Below are positions 43,609 to 55,000 of a DNA stretch of 64,000 nt, piece by piece (the stretch's first letter is position 1; each line of letters begins with the position of its first letter). The stretch spans positions 3,710,960 to 3,774,959 of the forward strand of contig NC_132897.1 of assembly GCF_030463535.1 (NCBI RefSeq), in the 5' to 3' direction. The position numbers and the translations under genes were made by a program. Source of the stretch: Salminus brasiliensis. Its lineage: Eukaryota; Chordata; Actinopteri; Characiformes; Bryconidae. The notes below the pieces were generated by a model. That model saw only the letters and a list, made by a program, of their open reading frames with translations, did not search any database and was not told the origin of the DNA.

Positions 43609-44117
43609 TATATGTTCAAAAGTATTCAGACACCCCTACAAATGAGTGACTCCATTGCTGATGACATAGCTTGTATAATCTCCATAGCAAAGCACTGGTC
43701 GATAGAATGGGACGCTCTGGAGCAGTCACACATGACCCTATGGTCACCATGCTGGTCTCTCAGACTTTGAGACTTACTAGGACGTCCCACTGCAGTTGTA
43801 GAAGCTACTCAGTTCTTGGATTTCAGTCAGTATTGCAGTGCTATAGCAGGACTTCAGGCCACTTTGCCCACCTCTGTCGTCCTTTCTGCCCTCCTGTAGG
43901 CCTCCATCGTTACACATGGTTGGTGTATGAGCAGCCTGGCCCTCTGCACTGCACTGAACCTGTCCTGACCAACCGCACCGTAGACAACAGAGGAAAATTC
44001 AAGACTGCTAACTTCCGCAAGAAATACGGCATGGGTGCCCCCGTGGCCGGCGCATGCTACCAGGCAGAGTGGGACGACTACGTGCCGAAGGTTTACGAGC
44101 AGCTGGGTGTGAAATAA
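38213..44117 (+). CDS. pebp1: Phosphatidylethanolamine-binding protein 1, tandem copy B
   Basis: The second complete PEBP1-type gene. Exons 38213-38347, 39974-40083, 41842-41942 and 43900-44117 have lengths identical to copy A (135, 110, 101, 218 nt) and give 187 aa. About 153 of 187 residues match copy A. The ligand-site signatures [19 protein letters not shown] and GLHRY are intact, and differences cluster in exon 4 and around residues 23-41. It could be a teleost pebp1 paralogue with separate expression. It is not a retrocopy, since all introns are retained. Introns hold Tc1-like elements and a MITE-derived array. Confidence 0.96.
38552..38991 (+). mobile_element. Tc1-like element with imperfect TIRs, TATA flanks
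   Basis: Left end ACCGATCAGCCATAACATTA and right end TAATGTTCTGGCTGATTGTT are inverted repeats. The inside has CTGGTATGCAGTGGTCAGTA, shared with 47.2 kb. About 440 bp, internally deleted, in pebp1-B intron 1. Confidence 0.7.
39168..39690 (+). repeat. Tandem pair of a dispersed repeat
   Basis: A block from CCTGCATGGTTGTCATGGAT to AATGACCTTGATCTGTTTT occurs at 39168-39385 and again at about 39500-39690. They are separated by MITE-like sequence (AGGAACCTTC). Related pieces occur at 26.6, 29.5 and 52.8 kb. Confidence 0.7.
39974..40083 (+). CDS. pebp1: pebp1-B exon 2: DPDAPSR motif
   Basis: Encodes [20 protein letters not shown], then [13 protein letters not shown]; acceptor CTGCAG; donor GTAAGC. 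Confidence 0.95.
40140..40395. mobile_element. Fragment of the AGTATTGGATGGAGC / CTTGTCTAG family
   Basis: AAAAGTATTGGATGGAGCAC, CCACAGCTCAATGGTGGGGG, ATTGACAGAGAGTCCTGTTC and GACTAGACAAGCTGTGTGTG match the inverted sense of 27842-28230. Confidence 0.6.
40425..41605 (+). repeat. MITE-derived tandem array (GAAGATTCCTCAAAG / GAAGAACCTCCAAA)
   Basis: About eight to ten imperfect units of 60-130 bp are built from GGTTCCTTGAAGATTCCTCA, AGGTTCCTCCACAGGTCCAA and CTGAAGAACCTCCAAA. They include short palindromes such as AGGTTCCT/AGGAACCT. pebp1-B intron 2. A related piece lies at 43160-43500. Confidence 0.85.
41842..41942 (+). CDS. pebp1: pebp1-B exon 3
   Basis: Encodes [20 protein letters not shown] and [13 protein letters not shown]; acceptor TTCCAG; donor GTAGGA. 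Confidence 0.95.
42215..43551 (+). mobile_element. Degenerate Tc1-like element interrupted by repeat units
   Basis: Left end ATTGATGAGCCAAAACATTA and right end TAATGTTAAGGCTCACTGGC are inverted repeats. The inside (42600-42960) resembles a Tc1 transposase gene (AGCATCAGAACTGGACCCTG region) but is broken. 43160-43500 is filled with GAAGAACCTCCAAA units as at 40.4 kb. pebp1-B intron 3. Confidence 0.6.
43556..43608. repeat. (CA)n microsatellite
   Basis: About 26 CA units with one interruption, in pebp1-B intron 3. A dispersed element starts right after it (TTCAAAAGTATTCAGACACC). Confidence 0.95.
43900..44117 (+). CDS. pebp1: pebp1-B exon 4 and stop
   Basis: Encodes [39 protein letters not shown] and VYEQLGVK-stop; acceptor CTGTAG. 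As in copy A, AATAAA overlaps the stop. Confidence 0.95.
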
Positions 44118-44299
44118 ACACACTTCACTAAAACGCACTGGATGGGGGTCTGTCAGGGGTCTCTTTATGACCTGTTCAGAGTAACACAGCAATGTGTGGC
44201 TGGTTAGCGTGAGTCCACTGCACCAATGGTGGCATTCAGGTAGATTTCATGTGTTCCTGCTAAAATTAATAAGTACAAAGAAAAGTACACATACATATA

Positions 44300-44358
<59 letters not shown>

Positions 44359-45028
44359 TAATAAATATAAAAATATTACATATTTAAATGTAGAAGTAAG
44401 GAAGCTATCCAGCCAGCATGTTGTAAAATTGTGAAATGACAAAATATATGATTGAATAAAAATGTGAGGAAGCTGTATTTTCCCAGTTGGGTGGTCGTTG
44501 TTTTTCACAAATAAAGTAAATCCAGAAAATGTCAATTTAAAAGGTCAAACTGATGGAAAATATAGCTTTAAATAATTATAAATAATAATTATAAATAAAT
44601 ATAATATATATATAATACAAAAAGGTTATAATAATAATATATTATTATATCATAATATATTATATACACATAAAAATATAATAATTATTTCGATAAAATA
44701 TGTAATCACACTTAAAAATAAAAATAATAAAAAACTTTTTTAGAAAGGTATATGTTGAGCACCAAACAATATTTAATACTATCTGGTGCTCACCTAATAA
44801 TGTTTACCACTCACTAAATAGTATCTGGTACTATTACTACCAGATTATTACCAAAAAAACCCCATCCTTCCTATCTGGTGCTCACCTAATATTATTTGCA
44901 CATTATTTGCATGCATTTGGGTAATCAGATAATAGGAAACCTTTGCAATCAGCCAATAATCTCACAGAAGGATGTGACAAACTCTGGAACTTCCTGCCAT
45001 GGCCTCTGAAGGGACACTGTTTACATTA

Positions 45029-45922
45029 CGTTATCTTACGTAAGTAGAAATGTTGGTTCTCTAAACTTTACTGGAGTAATTATTTCCTTCTACTTCTCAC
45101 ATTTTCCCCCAATTATCTGAACTTTCTCCTCCTTACATTTTAAAAACAGCCTCGTTCCTCCTATTTAATTTCCCTTGGTTTTCATTCCGGCTCGTCATCA
45201 ATAAAAAACCCTCTCCAGATAAATCTCTCCATCCGGAAAGTGTGAGTCTGATCCTGATTGGATGAGAAGTATAAACAGACACCATTCTGACTCCCTATTG
45301 GTTTATAAGAGATCCATCACACCTGCACACGTCCCGTCACTCTCCAGCAGCTCACAGCAGACGTCTGTAGTCTAGTATGAAGACTGTGTCCGTGGCAGAG
45401 ACTCAAGAGAGCTGCAGTGAAACGTCCCGACTGAGCCCCACATTTACATTCCAATAAAGCTTATTGATCACACGCCTCTGAAGTCTGACTTTCTGCAGCT
45501 TTACAGAACTTCTAGACAACGACTCCTCATATTTTCCTCCATGAAGCTCATGTTGATGCTCAGTAGAGCACAGAGACGCTCCTTTAATAGAGCTGATATT
45601 ACTGAAATGCTTCATTTTCAATGGGCAGATCTGCAGCTGAAACAGGAGCCTAGTGCAGCCCAACATTTTTAACATCAATATTTTAATAGAACATTCTCCT
45701 CATTATGACTTTTAGAGAAATGGGTTTGGGGGAGGGGGGTAGTGCACTATAGACCCCTGTGGCGCGGCCTAAGCTTTCAGCCTTTGTTTTCCTTCCATTA
45801 CTTTTACTTTTCTACTTGAAGTCGTTCTGAAACCAGTACTTTTACACTTTTACTGGAGTAAAAAGCTTCAGTTGATACTTCAGCTTCTATAGACGTCTTT
45901 TAAACCCTTGTATCTCCACTCA
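45029..45922 (+). repeat. 0.9-kb dispersed repeat, copy 1
   Basis: Nearly identical to 57389-58294 in the same orientation. The ends have TACTTTTACTTTTCTACTTG and CTTTACTGGAGTA motifs typical of a fish DNA transposon. Both copies retain an uninterrupted 91-92 codon minus-strand frame, which I do not regard as a proven gene. Confidence 0.88.
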
Positions 45923-47214
45923 TTGGACAGCATTGGACCTTCTTTTGTATTAGGTACTCACCAGATACTAGGTAGTCTCACAGTGATCCTTTCAGAGGCT
46001 CTGTACATAAGCTATAGTCCTGAGAATCAAGAGCTTGTGCAGTAGAACGAAGCTCAGCTCTACCTGGTGGGTCTTCTTCTTCTTCTTCTTGCTAATATAA
46101 AAGAAAACAGCAGGCCTCATTTCATATGGGTCTTCCTATGAATTTCCCTAAATCACCTCTAATTAAAAATCCCAACAGAAAGCTGAGATCAGACTCACAA
46201 TGTGGTTTTAAGGAGGAGAACTGCTCACAGCTCTGCTCTTATAATAATGGACCCCAATGTCCTCCAAAACTGACTCTACTCTGATACGATAGGCAGGTGG
46301 GCAAATGGGCAAATCAAGAAAAGCAAGGCCCTGAGGTGGAACTGAGTCAAGGCCTTTAAGACTGCCGGCGAATCGGATTTGATTCTCAAATCAGATCTGG
46401 GGGGGAAGACCGTTATTTGCAAGTAATCAGATCAGATTCGCAGGTCTACACATCACAAACCTGCTAGTCTGCTAACGAGCTGCTTTCAGGTGCGGAAGCA
46501 GGGGAGATGGAAATCCGATTTGACCCTCCCGAGCGTCCAGACTGAGACATTTCTGTAAAAAATCGGATTGTAATCGAATTTCAAACGAATTTTGATCCGA
46601 TCTGCAAAGTTCATGTGGTTTTTGGGCTGGCAGTCTGAACATAACACAGAGTAAGTGTCAGAGACCAAGGTATTCTGATTTGAGCCCCCGACTAATGACA
46701 GGGGTGGGCCGAGGTGCAGGGCAGGCAGGCCTACGGCTCAAGAAAAGAAATTGGACTCAGACCGACCAGTAAAACTGGCTTAAAATTCAGAGGCCAGGAG
46801 AGATTTAACCCAGACCTTCAGGATCAAACCCTGCTACCACAAAACTATGGGAAGAGAAGGCTTTCCTTAGTGTTTTCACTCAGACTTGGAGTCAGGAACT
46901 CAACAGATACCTTGGGAATCCAGAGACGACCCAAGAAAAACTCTTTAGGGTTTTAGGAACATGTCCCAGCAAGACTTGAGACCGGTTGCCACTAATTACT
47001 GCAAGGTGACTCTCTGCCTCCCTCTGGTGGTGGCTGCAGGTCTGGCAGCAGGTTCTGCCACAGGCTGGGTGACCACCCTCCTTCACCTGCTGGTTGCAAA
47101 CCCAAGCTGATCCGGCTGCTCCTTCTACAGGAATATAGTATGAAGTTGAGACCATATGTCCAGTCAATAGTTTAACAGTGAGAAGTTACGGCGATATCTC
47201 ATATATATATATAT

Positions 47215-47605
47215 AAACATTAAAAGCACTGACAGGTGAAGTGAGTCTGTATTAGGGGTGGATGTATTAGGCAGCAGGTGACCGGTCAGTTCTTGAAGGT
47301 GATGAAGGTGTTAAAAGCAGGAGAAATGGGCAAGCACAACAATCTGAGACACTCTGACAAAAACCAAACTGTGATAGCCACACATCTGGGTCAGACCATC
47401 TCCAAAACATCAGGCAGGTCTCATGGGGTGTCCCCGGTATGCAGTGGTCAGTACCTACCAAAAGTGCTCCAAGGAAGGACAACCGGAGAACCAGAGACAG
47501 GGGCTTGGGCACCCAAGGCTGATGCTTATTGATGCTCATCGATGTCCCACCTCACAACTTCCAGGATTTTCAGGACCAACACATTTGCCTCTGTTGAGCA
47601 AGTTT
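47215..47605 (+). mobile_element. Internal-deleted Tc1-like element
   Basis: It contains ACATTAAAAGCACTGACAGG, GACCATCTCCAAAACATCAG and CGGTATGCAGTGGTCAGTAC, as in 38.55-38.99 kb. The right end is not clear. Confidence 0.55.
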
Positions 47606-48559
47606 AGCCAAAAGTTTGTGGACACCGCTCTATTAACCAAAAAGTCAATCCAAAAGTTTTGTCAATCCACATTTTACAACACCTATACCATAGCAACACC
47701 TTAGCAACCACCTAGCAACAGCTTAGCAACCAACAGCTATACCACAGCAACCACCGGGATACCATAGCACCAATGGCACCTTTTGAAGTAAACTGGGAAA
47801 TGATGGTATATTGAAAGATGATCTTCTCCTTCTTGTTTTGCACAGCGTGACTCTGCCAACACTGCTCCAACTCCAGACGATACGGTCCGAGTGCTTATAG
47901 GCAGCTTTTTGATCAGATGCACGGTTTCCACGTAGCAACGGATTTTTGCAGATGTTTTCCCCTTAGGAATGCATTGAAATTTGTCCATACCATAGAAACC
48001 AGTAAGCAACACACTGGAAGTTGCACAACCATTCCTACGCTAGGCTTTGAATAAGGAGTCCTGGAAATCTGTGCTACCTGTCTAATGACCATGTGCTACC
48101 TTGTCCATGTTAAAACCCAAACGGACTCTTAACTATCTGCCACTCTTAATATCACCACTATTAACTACCTACACCATGATTATTATGTTATGATTATGAT
48201 CAGAGCAGTTCAACAGTATTGGTTTGGTAACTGTTATCAATAATTAATAAATAGTTCTGATCAGAGGAGGATGGGTCGGGTCCCCCTTGTGAGTCTTGGT
48301 TCCTCCCAAGGTTTCTTTCTCCAGCTCTGAGGGAGTTTCTCCTTGCCACTGTGGCCGTTGGGGTCTGCTCACTGGGGGTCTTGGACCCTTTATGTCTTCT
48401 TACGTTATTGATTTTTTTCTGTCTTTTATTAATTACTAATTATATAAAGCTGCTTTGTGACGACAACAGTTGTAAAAAGAGCTACACAAAAAAATCTGAC
48501 TTGACTTAACTTGACTTGCTCCCTACTACAGCCAAACTTTAGGGAAAACAAGACGGCAC

Positions 48560-49841
48560 TTGTGTGGTGAGCACTTTATTATTTACAATAATTAAAAGCA
48601 TTTATGACAAATCATGCCTTTCCTCAACCTGAAAACCAAAATTTAAAGTGCATGCAAACAGTAAAGCAGTTTTTTTTTATTATTATTAATATTACTATTA
48701 TTATTCACAGATTTTTTTTTTACTCTTGTCGTAAGAAAAAAATACACAGCTTGAGAAAGCAAAAAAAACAAAAAGACAGAAAATGGTCATCTTCAAATAT
48801 AGTCCGGCAGACTATGCCACTGAAAGAGTGTGGAGTGGGGGGGGGCGGAGCGGTCAATCGGTCGACATCATAAAAAAATCTAAGTTAAAATACAATAGGA
48901 AAATAAGTCAAAAGTTTTCCATAAAGCCTTCTACACATAAAATACATGTACCCCCCTTTCCCCGGAGCCCTTTTGTGCTAGTACCAGGAGCGAGGATTCA
49001 TAAACGTATGAATTATTATTATTATTATTATTATTCACATTGCTGACCTCAGTGGAGGTTGATTATTATACAGAGGAATGCAGTGGGTTCCCTCTAAAGA
49101 AACCCCTCAACACATTTACCATAAGAATCTCCGGCTCGCAGATGCAGTTTATCAAGTATGTACATCAAATGGTATTTAAAATTTTATCAAATTTGCGTCA
49201 AAAACTTGTGTGGAACTTGTGTGTATTTATTTCGGTTTGAGGAATAAATACTAAATCGAGAGACTCAGCAGCAATACGTCCAAGACAGACTGCGAAGAGA
49301 GGAAAAAAAAACCCCACATAAACTAAAAGTCCTCTTACTTACCCTTAACCTAACCCCAACCCTGGCTCGATACTCCGCCTGTGAAAAAAACACCAGCTAA
49401 AAACGTGTGTGAACAGACTAACAGTAGCAATACAACCCCCCTCCCCGACACACACACACACACATCCGTATTGCTTTTTGTCCTCTCTAAATCTCTATTT
49501 CGATTCGAATCACATCAAAAGTGTTATCATTGCACGAGAAAAATCACTGACATCAACACTGTGACATGGTTTCATTTTCTTTAGATGTAATACTTATATA
49601 TAGATATAGATGTTTATGTATATTATATATATATATATATATTAAAAAAGATAACTAAGGAAGTTATCCAGCATGTTGTAATCTTGTGACGTGACAAGAG
49701 GAGGGGGGCCTGTTGCAAAAAAAGGCCTGTGCAGGCACTAGTCCGGAAAAGTGGAAGGGGTTTGTTTGTTGTCAGTAGAAAAAGAAAAGAAGAAGAAGAA
49801 GGAAAAAAAAAAAAAAAAAATTAGGCAGAATCGGTCAGGTC
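48560..49841 (-). other. taok3: Probable taok3 3' UTR
   Basis: Downstream of the stop on the minus strand, about 1.27 kb runs to AATAAA (plus-strand TTTATT, 48575-48580), the first convincing poly(A) signal. It includes TTATTATTA runs and a (TA)n tract at 49620-49645. The extent is an inference from the signal only. Confidence 0.5.
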
Positions 49842-50003
49842 TCATCTGTAGTCGTCTTTAGGGTAGTCTAAAGCGCCCAGGTTTCCGAAGCCCATCCGCA
49901 GGCTCTCCATGTCGAAGGCGTCCATCTCCCTCTCCTGCCTTTCCAGAAGGTGTTTGATCCGGTCAGTGCGCTCCTTCTGAAGAGAAGCCAGCTCCTCCTC
50001 AAT
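49842..50003 (-). CDS. taok3: taok3 last coding exon and stop
   Basis: 53 codons and [56 protein letters not shown]. Acceptor is CGGTCAG. Confidence 0.96.
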   Translation of the reverse strand: MEEELASLQKERTDRIKHLLERQEREMDAFDMESLRMGFGNLGALDYPKDDYR

Positions 50004-52010
50004 CTGACCGTTACAAAGACAGTTAAAGATTTGGTCAGAGAAAGAGAATTAAAGCTGCAGTGAGCAAAATTACACGCCATTGAAGCACTCTGTATCACTG
50101 TCCACCTTTCAATTCCTCAATTTCAGAACTACAGAATATTCACAGCAGATACTGAATAATGGACAGTGGATACTGAACAATTCCTACTGGATACTGAATC
50201 ATTCTTAATAGATACTGGATACTGAAAAATGCATAGTACATACTAAGTAGTTCACAGATACTGAATAATACATAATAGATACTAAATTCATGGTGGATAC
50301 TGAATGATTTATAGTAGCTACTGAACAATTCATAATGGATAATGAAAAATGCATAATAGATACTACATAATACATAGTGGATACTGAATAATTCATAGTA
50401 GATACTAAATCATTCTTAACAGATTATGAATGATTAATAGAAGACACTGTTTAATTCTAAGTAGTTATGAATAATTCATAGTAGATACTGAATATTTTTT
50501 TGTGGACACTGATGCTTTCTTATTGGATACTGAAAATGCATGGTACCTACTAAATAATTCATATGGCACACTGAATAATTCATAGTGGTCACTGAATAAT
50601 TCGTAGTGGATACTGAATGATTTATAGTAGATACTGAACAATTCATAATGGATAATGAAAAATGCATAGTACATACTAACTCATTTTTAACAGATAATGA
50701 TTGATAGCAGACACTGAATAATTGATAGTAGACATTGAATACTTCTAAGTAGTTATGAATAATTCATAGTGGATACTGAATAATTCATAGTGGACACTGA
50801 ACAATTCTTACTGGATACTGAAAAATGCATGGTACCTACTAAATAATTCATATGGCACACTGAATAATTCATAGTGGTCACTGAATAATTCTTATCAGAT
50901 ACTGAATGGTTTATTGTGGTCACTGAATAATTCATAGTGGATACTGAATGATTTATAGTAAATACTGAACAATTCTTAATGGATACTGAAAACTCATGCA
51001 TAATGGATACTGAATAATTCATAATAGATACTATATAATTCTTAGTAGATGGACACCAAGTAATCCATAGTGAATACTGAATCATTCAGTAATTTAATGG
51101 ATACAAAAAAAGGCATAGATACAGAATAATTCATAGTAGATACTGAATAATTCACAGTGGATACAGTATAGTAGATGCTAATTAGTTCAACACTGATTTA
51201 CCATAATTTGATTGATATGAGAACTCTAAATAATACTAGACTCCATGAGGAGAACTTTGGGGATGTTCTAATGATGAACACAGTGATGGAGAACCACCAC
51301 CACTTTCTGTAGGAGTGTTATCAGTGTTTTTATCACTCCGGTTTGAGATGCTGTGAAAATATCAGCGCAAAATCTCCAGCATTTAGCTTTTATTTGGTTT
51401 CAGTTTTTATTGGTCATTTATTGCAACATGTTCCAAATTTAAACAGAAAACAGATGTTTTTAAAGACAGTAGAGATGATGAACTTATTATAATTAACGTT
51501 TGTCAGTGTGTAATTCTTGAAGAGCTTCGGACAGAGTGCCATTATTGTGCAAAACTGGCACTCCTAGAACGTCTCTCAGCCAATCACATTGCAGAGTTGG
51601 AGCTAATAAATAACCGTTATAATGGAGCTGTGGTATATTCCCAATAACACACTGGAGGGTTGTGCTGTAATGTGAGACATTGGTGCTGGTGTACTGATCT
51701 ATTGGTGTACATTCTAGCTCTTCCTCTCATGTATTACTGCTTAAATACGTCTGCAGCTTAAAGGGAGGTGGAGGTACCTTCTGTTCCAGGTGAGCTCTGC
51801 GCAGCGACACTTTCTGCTCCAGCTTCTGCTGCTCTCGCTCGTGCTGCGCCTCCGTCTGCATCTTGATTTTACTCTGATACGCATTCAGCAGCTCCATCTC
51901 CTGCTGCAGCTGATGCCTCAGAGCCTGGCACTCCGCCTCCTGAGCCTCATCCAGTCGCAGCTACACAACAAACACATACAAACATACACATGTACATTAC
52001 ATACACATAC

Positions 52011-52080
<70 letters not shown>

Positions 52081-55000
52081 CACACACACACATGCGGACC
52101 ATATGCAGCATTTAATAACCATCTCTGCACATCACATGGGTCTGTCCCAAACCTACACTTTCAAACCTGGAGCCCTTGAAGAGTCCTGCACTCTACATCC
52201 ACATGTTGATGCCATCACCTATAAGCAGTGCTAGGGAGGACCACAAGGCTTAGGACACTATTTGGACCTGGGCCAAAGTGTCTTTCTTAGCAGGAGGACC
52301 AAACTTGGCCCAAATTGGCCCAAACTGATTTAAAGGTTTTCTTGAATTGATAAAAGCACAGGTTGAAACACTTTGGGCCCAAATGTGGTCGAATAGCTTG
52401 GGTTTCTCAGTGATTTTAGTCCCATCTACCTGTGAGCTCCCACATCAGGCAAGACACCTCCTGTAAAATGATTATCCTTTGTAAAACGAGCCATATAAAC
52501 ATAATAATGATAATTATTATTATAATATAATGATATAATAATCCAGTGTGAATCAATATGTGGGTAAATATTCCGTCATATTCTGAGGAAAAGGATTTTC
52601 CATGGCTTTTCCAAGGTATGGAGGAGCTTGAGGAGGCTATTAGTTTTTTAGTATACTAGTTATACAGTATACATCATTACTATAAGGGGGTTATAAGACT
52701 GGTCATCATCCTCTAAGTCTTGATCAGTGGTCACAGGATGTAAAAGTAAAAGTACATCACTCCCAGAAAACTAGCTCTATACAGTCAGAATAGTTTAATA
52801 TTCATATTATTCATTTCAAATCATTATTATGTTCATATTAAGTCATTTTGGAGCATTTCTATTGGTCCATTCATCATTTAATTTGACACAATGTAAAGAA
52901 ATCTTCTTTAAAACTAATATTTAAAAGCTACATGACATGCCCAGATGTTTGTGGGCAAAATGAGAGCTTCTATAATCATATAATAGCCAATAGTCAATAA
53001 AATGGGACACTCTGGAGCAGCTGCACACAAAGGTCTAAGGTCACCATGCCCAACGCCAAGCATCAGCTAAAGGGTATAAAGGCCACCAGCATGTGGGCTG
53101 TGGAGCAGTGGACTTCCTGCGTCCTCTGCAGTGATGGAGCTCCATCCAGTACCTTTGGAATAAGTTCGAGTGAACCAGAACTAATCATCTGACATCATCA
53201 CCTGACCTCACTAATGCTCCTGTGGCCGAATGCAATCAAATTCCATAATCCAAAGCCTTTCAAGAGTACTAAGAGTCGCTTACTGCAGCAAAGGGCGACA
53301 GACTCCTTTTAATACCATTTAATAGAAAAAAAAAAAAAACATCGGATGAGGAGGTGTCCACAAACTTTTGGCAACACCGTGTAAGCCCCCCCTGGTTATA
53401 TAAACTGATCCTAGAGCAGTGAACTTACCGCCTGTGAGGCCATCATCTCGTTGATGCTCTGCTCGTACTGCTCGGCCAGGATGGCCAGCTTACGTGTCTG
53501 CTCCTCCTTCAGTGCCTTCAGCACGGTCTTGTGTTCACTCTTGGGGGTCACCTCCAGCTGGTGGTGCCGCAGGGCCTTGTACTGCTTGGTCTGGACCTTA
53601 CACGTGTCCTGGAACTGCTTCTTTATCTGCAGCTCCATTGCCTGGAGGGGAACACACACACACACACACACACAGGTTATAGCCCACAGAGCCAGTGTTT
53701 ACTATGCACGGCTGTTTATCTAGGCGGTGGTCCATTTCCAGGGCTCTCCTGGACGTTCTCATCCGACACACTGGACGTCTATCTAATTTGGTCCTTCATT
53801 CAGGTGAATGGGGCTGGAGTTCACAGAGCAACGCTACCACCCTTCGCCCACTGCCACAGTCATATCAGAACATTATGACCACCCCTGGTTTGGGATGAAC
53901 GAACTCGGCCCAGGACACCGTCACAGGTGCCATGTGACAGGGTTTACTGCCTGTATACTTAAGCGAGCACCGGTCAGCTGCAGCAGAGTGCCGAACCATC
54001 GTCATGGACAAAGGACGAGCTCTGACTGATGTCCAAAAGGGCATGACAATAGGGCACCGGGCGAGTAATGGTAGCATTTCGGAAACTTCGCTAACTTCAT
54101 GGGATGTTCTACAGGCGCTGTAGTGACGGTGTCCTGAGAATGGACTAGCCGAGGGTGGTTATTCCCACTATTAGGTAGGTGGTCATAATGTTCTGATATG
54201 AAAGATTGTGTGTTATTTATATTTTAATATAAACACATTCATTTTTTCTGATGTGTGTAACCTGAACATCAGCTGATTTTATTGGCTGGACAATATACTG
54301 GTCAGACCCTAATGTGAACTCTTAAGACTGTACAGATCAAACACACTATGCTCTCCATTAAACCCTACAGACACTATACGTGCTTTCCTGGTACCTTGAG
54401 GTTTTTGGGCTGTTGCCGTAGCTCCAGTACGTGTTTCCGGTGCAGTTCTCGCTCACGCCGGTTGTTGTACTCGATCTGGTTCTCCAGTTCAGTCTGGTGC
54501 TGCAGGCGGATCAGATCCATGCGCAGTTTCTGCAGGGTCTTCAGCTGCCGGTGCTCCAGCTCCTGAGTCGTCTCGTCATGCCTGATCAGCATGGCATGCT
54601 CCATCTCCTTCTGCGTCTTCTTCTTATTCAACTCCTGCAGGAAAAAAGATAACCTGTTACAGATCCAGGCCTATTTTAACGGATCGGGTACCGGCTATTT
54701 TAACCCCAATCCAGTTCTGAGTCTTTATTGTTAACTACAGTGTTCAGAGAGCGCCATCTGCTGTCCTCAAGACACCATTAACGGACATTGTCGCCCAGCA
54801 GCAGCAGCAGTGCGGACGTTCTCAGAAGGTAAATAAAGGAGTTGAGGTTCTGCAGTGTGGAGCTATTTAACAGTGGAACCTGAAAACAGACCATAATATC
54901 TGACCCTTTATATAAAACCATCACTGAAACGCTCAGTTTTACCAGCGGGAGAACCGGCACTCGCCTTTCTCTGTTTCTAAACCAGCAGTGAAGAACCCAT

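Larger units (their letters stand above)
44118..48560. other. Intergenic region between pebp1-B and taok3 (tail to tail)
   Basis: 44118-44300 is the probable 3' UTR of copy B. (TA)n is at 44305-44353. 44360-44750 is AT-rich. A 0.9-kb dispersed repeat fills 45029-45922. 46060-47200 has no recognised feature apart from scattered GGATTxGAT-like repeats (46375-46610). 47215-47605 is Tc1-related. TAGCAACC units lie at 47695-47765. 48250-48500 is a retroposon-like 3' end (AAGCTGCTTTGTGACGACAA, TTGACTT tail). Confidence 0.65.

Noticed and set aside
38213-44117. Second pebp1 as a pseudogene or retrocopy
   Set aside because: All introns, splice sites, the full 187 codons and ligand-site motifs are intact.
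45403-45678. Small gene encoding a 91-residue Cys-containing protein
   Set aside because: It lies in a dispersed repeat with a second copy at 57764-58042. No homology is recognised, so kept only as an observation.
46714-46956. 80-codon plus-strand frame (MQGRQAYGSRKE)
   Set aside because: No homology seen and no gene structure; chance frame in intergenic DNA.
47737-48012. 91-codon minus-strand frame beginning MLLTGFYGMDKFQC
   Set aside because: No family recognised, no splice or promoter context, and next to TAGCAACC repeats. Insufficient support.
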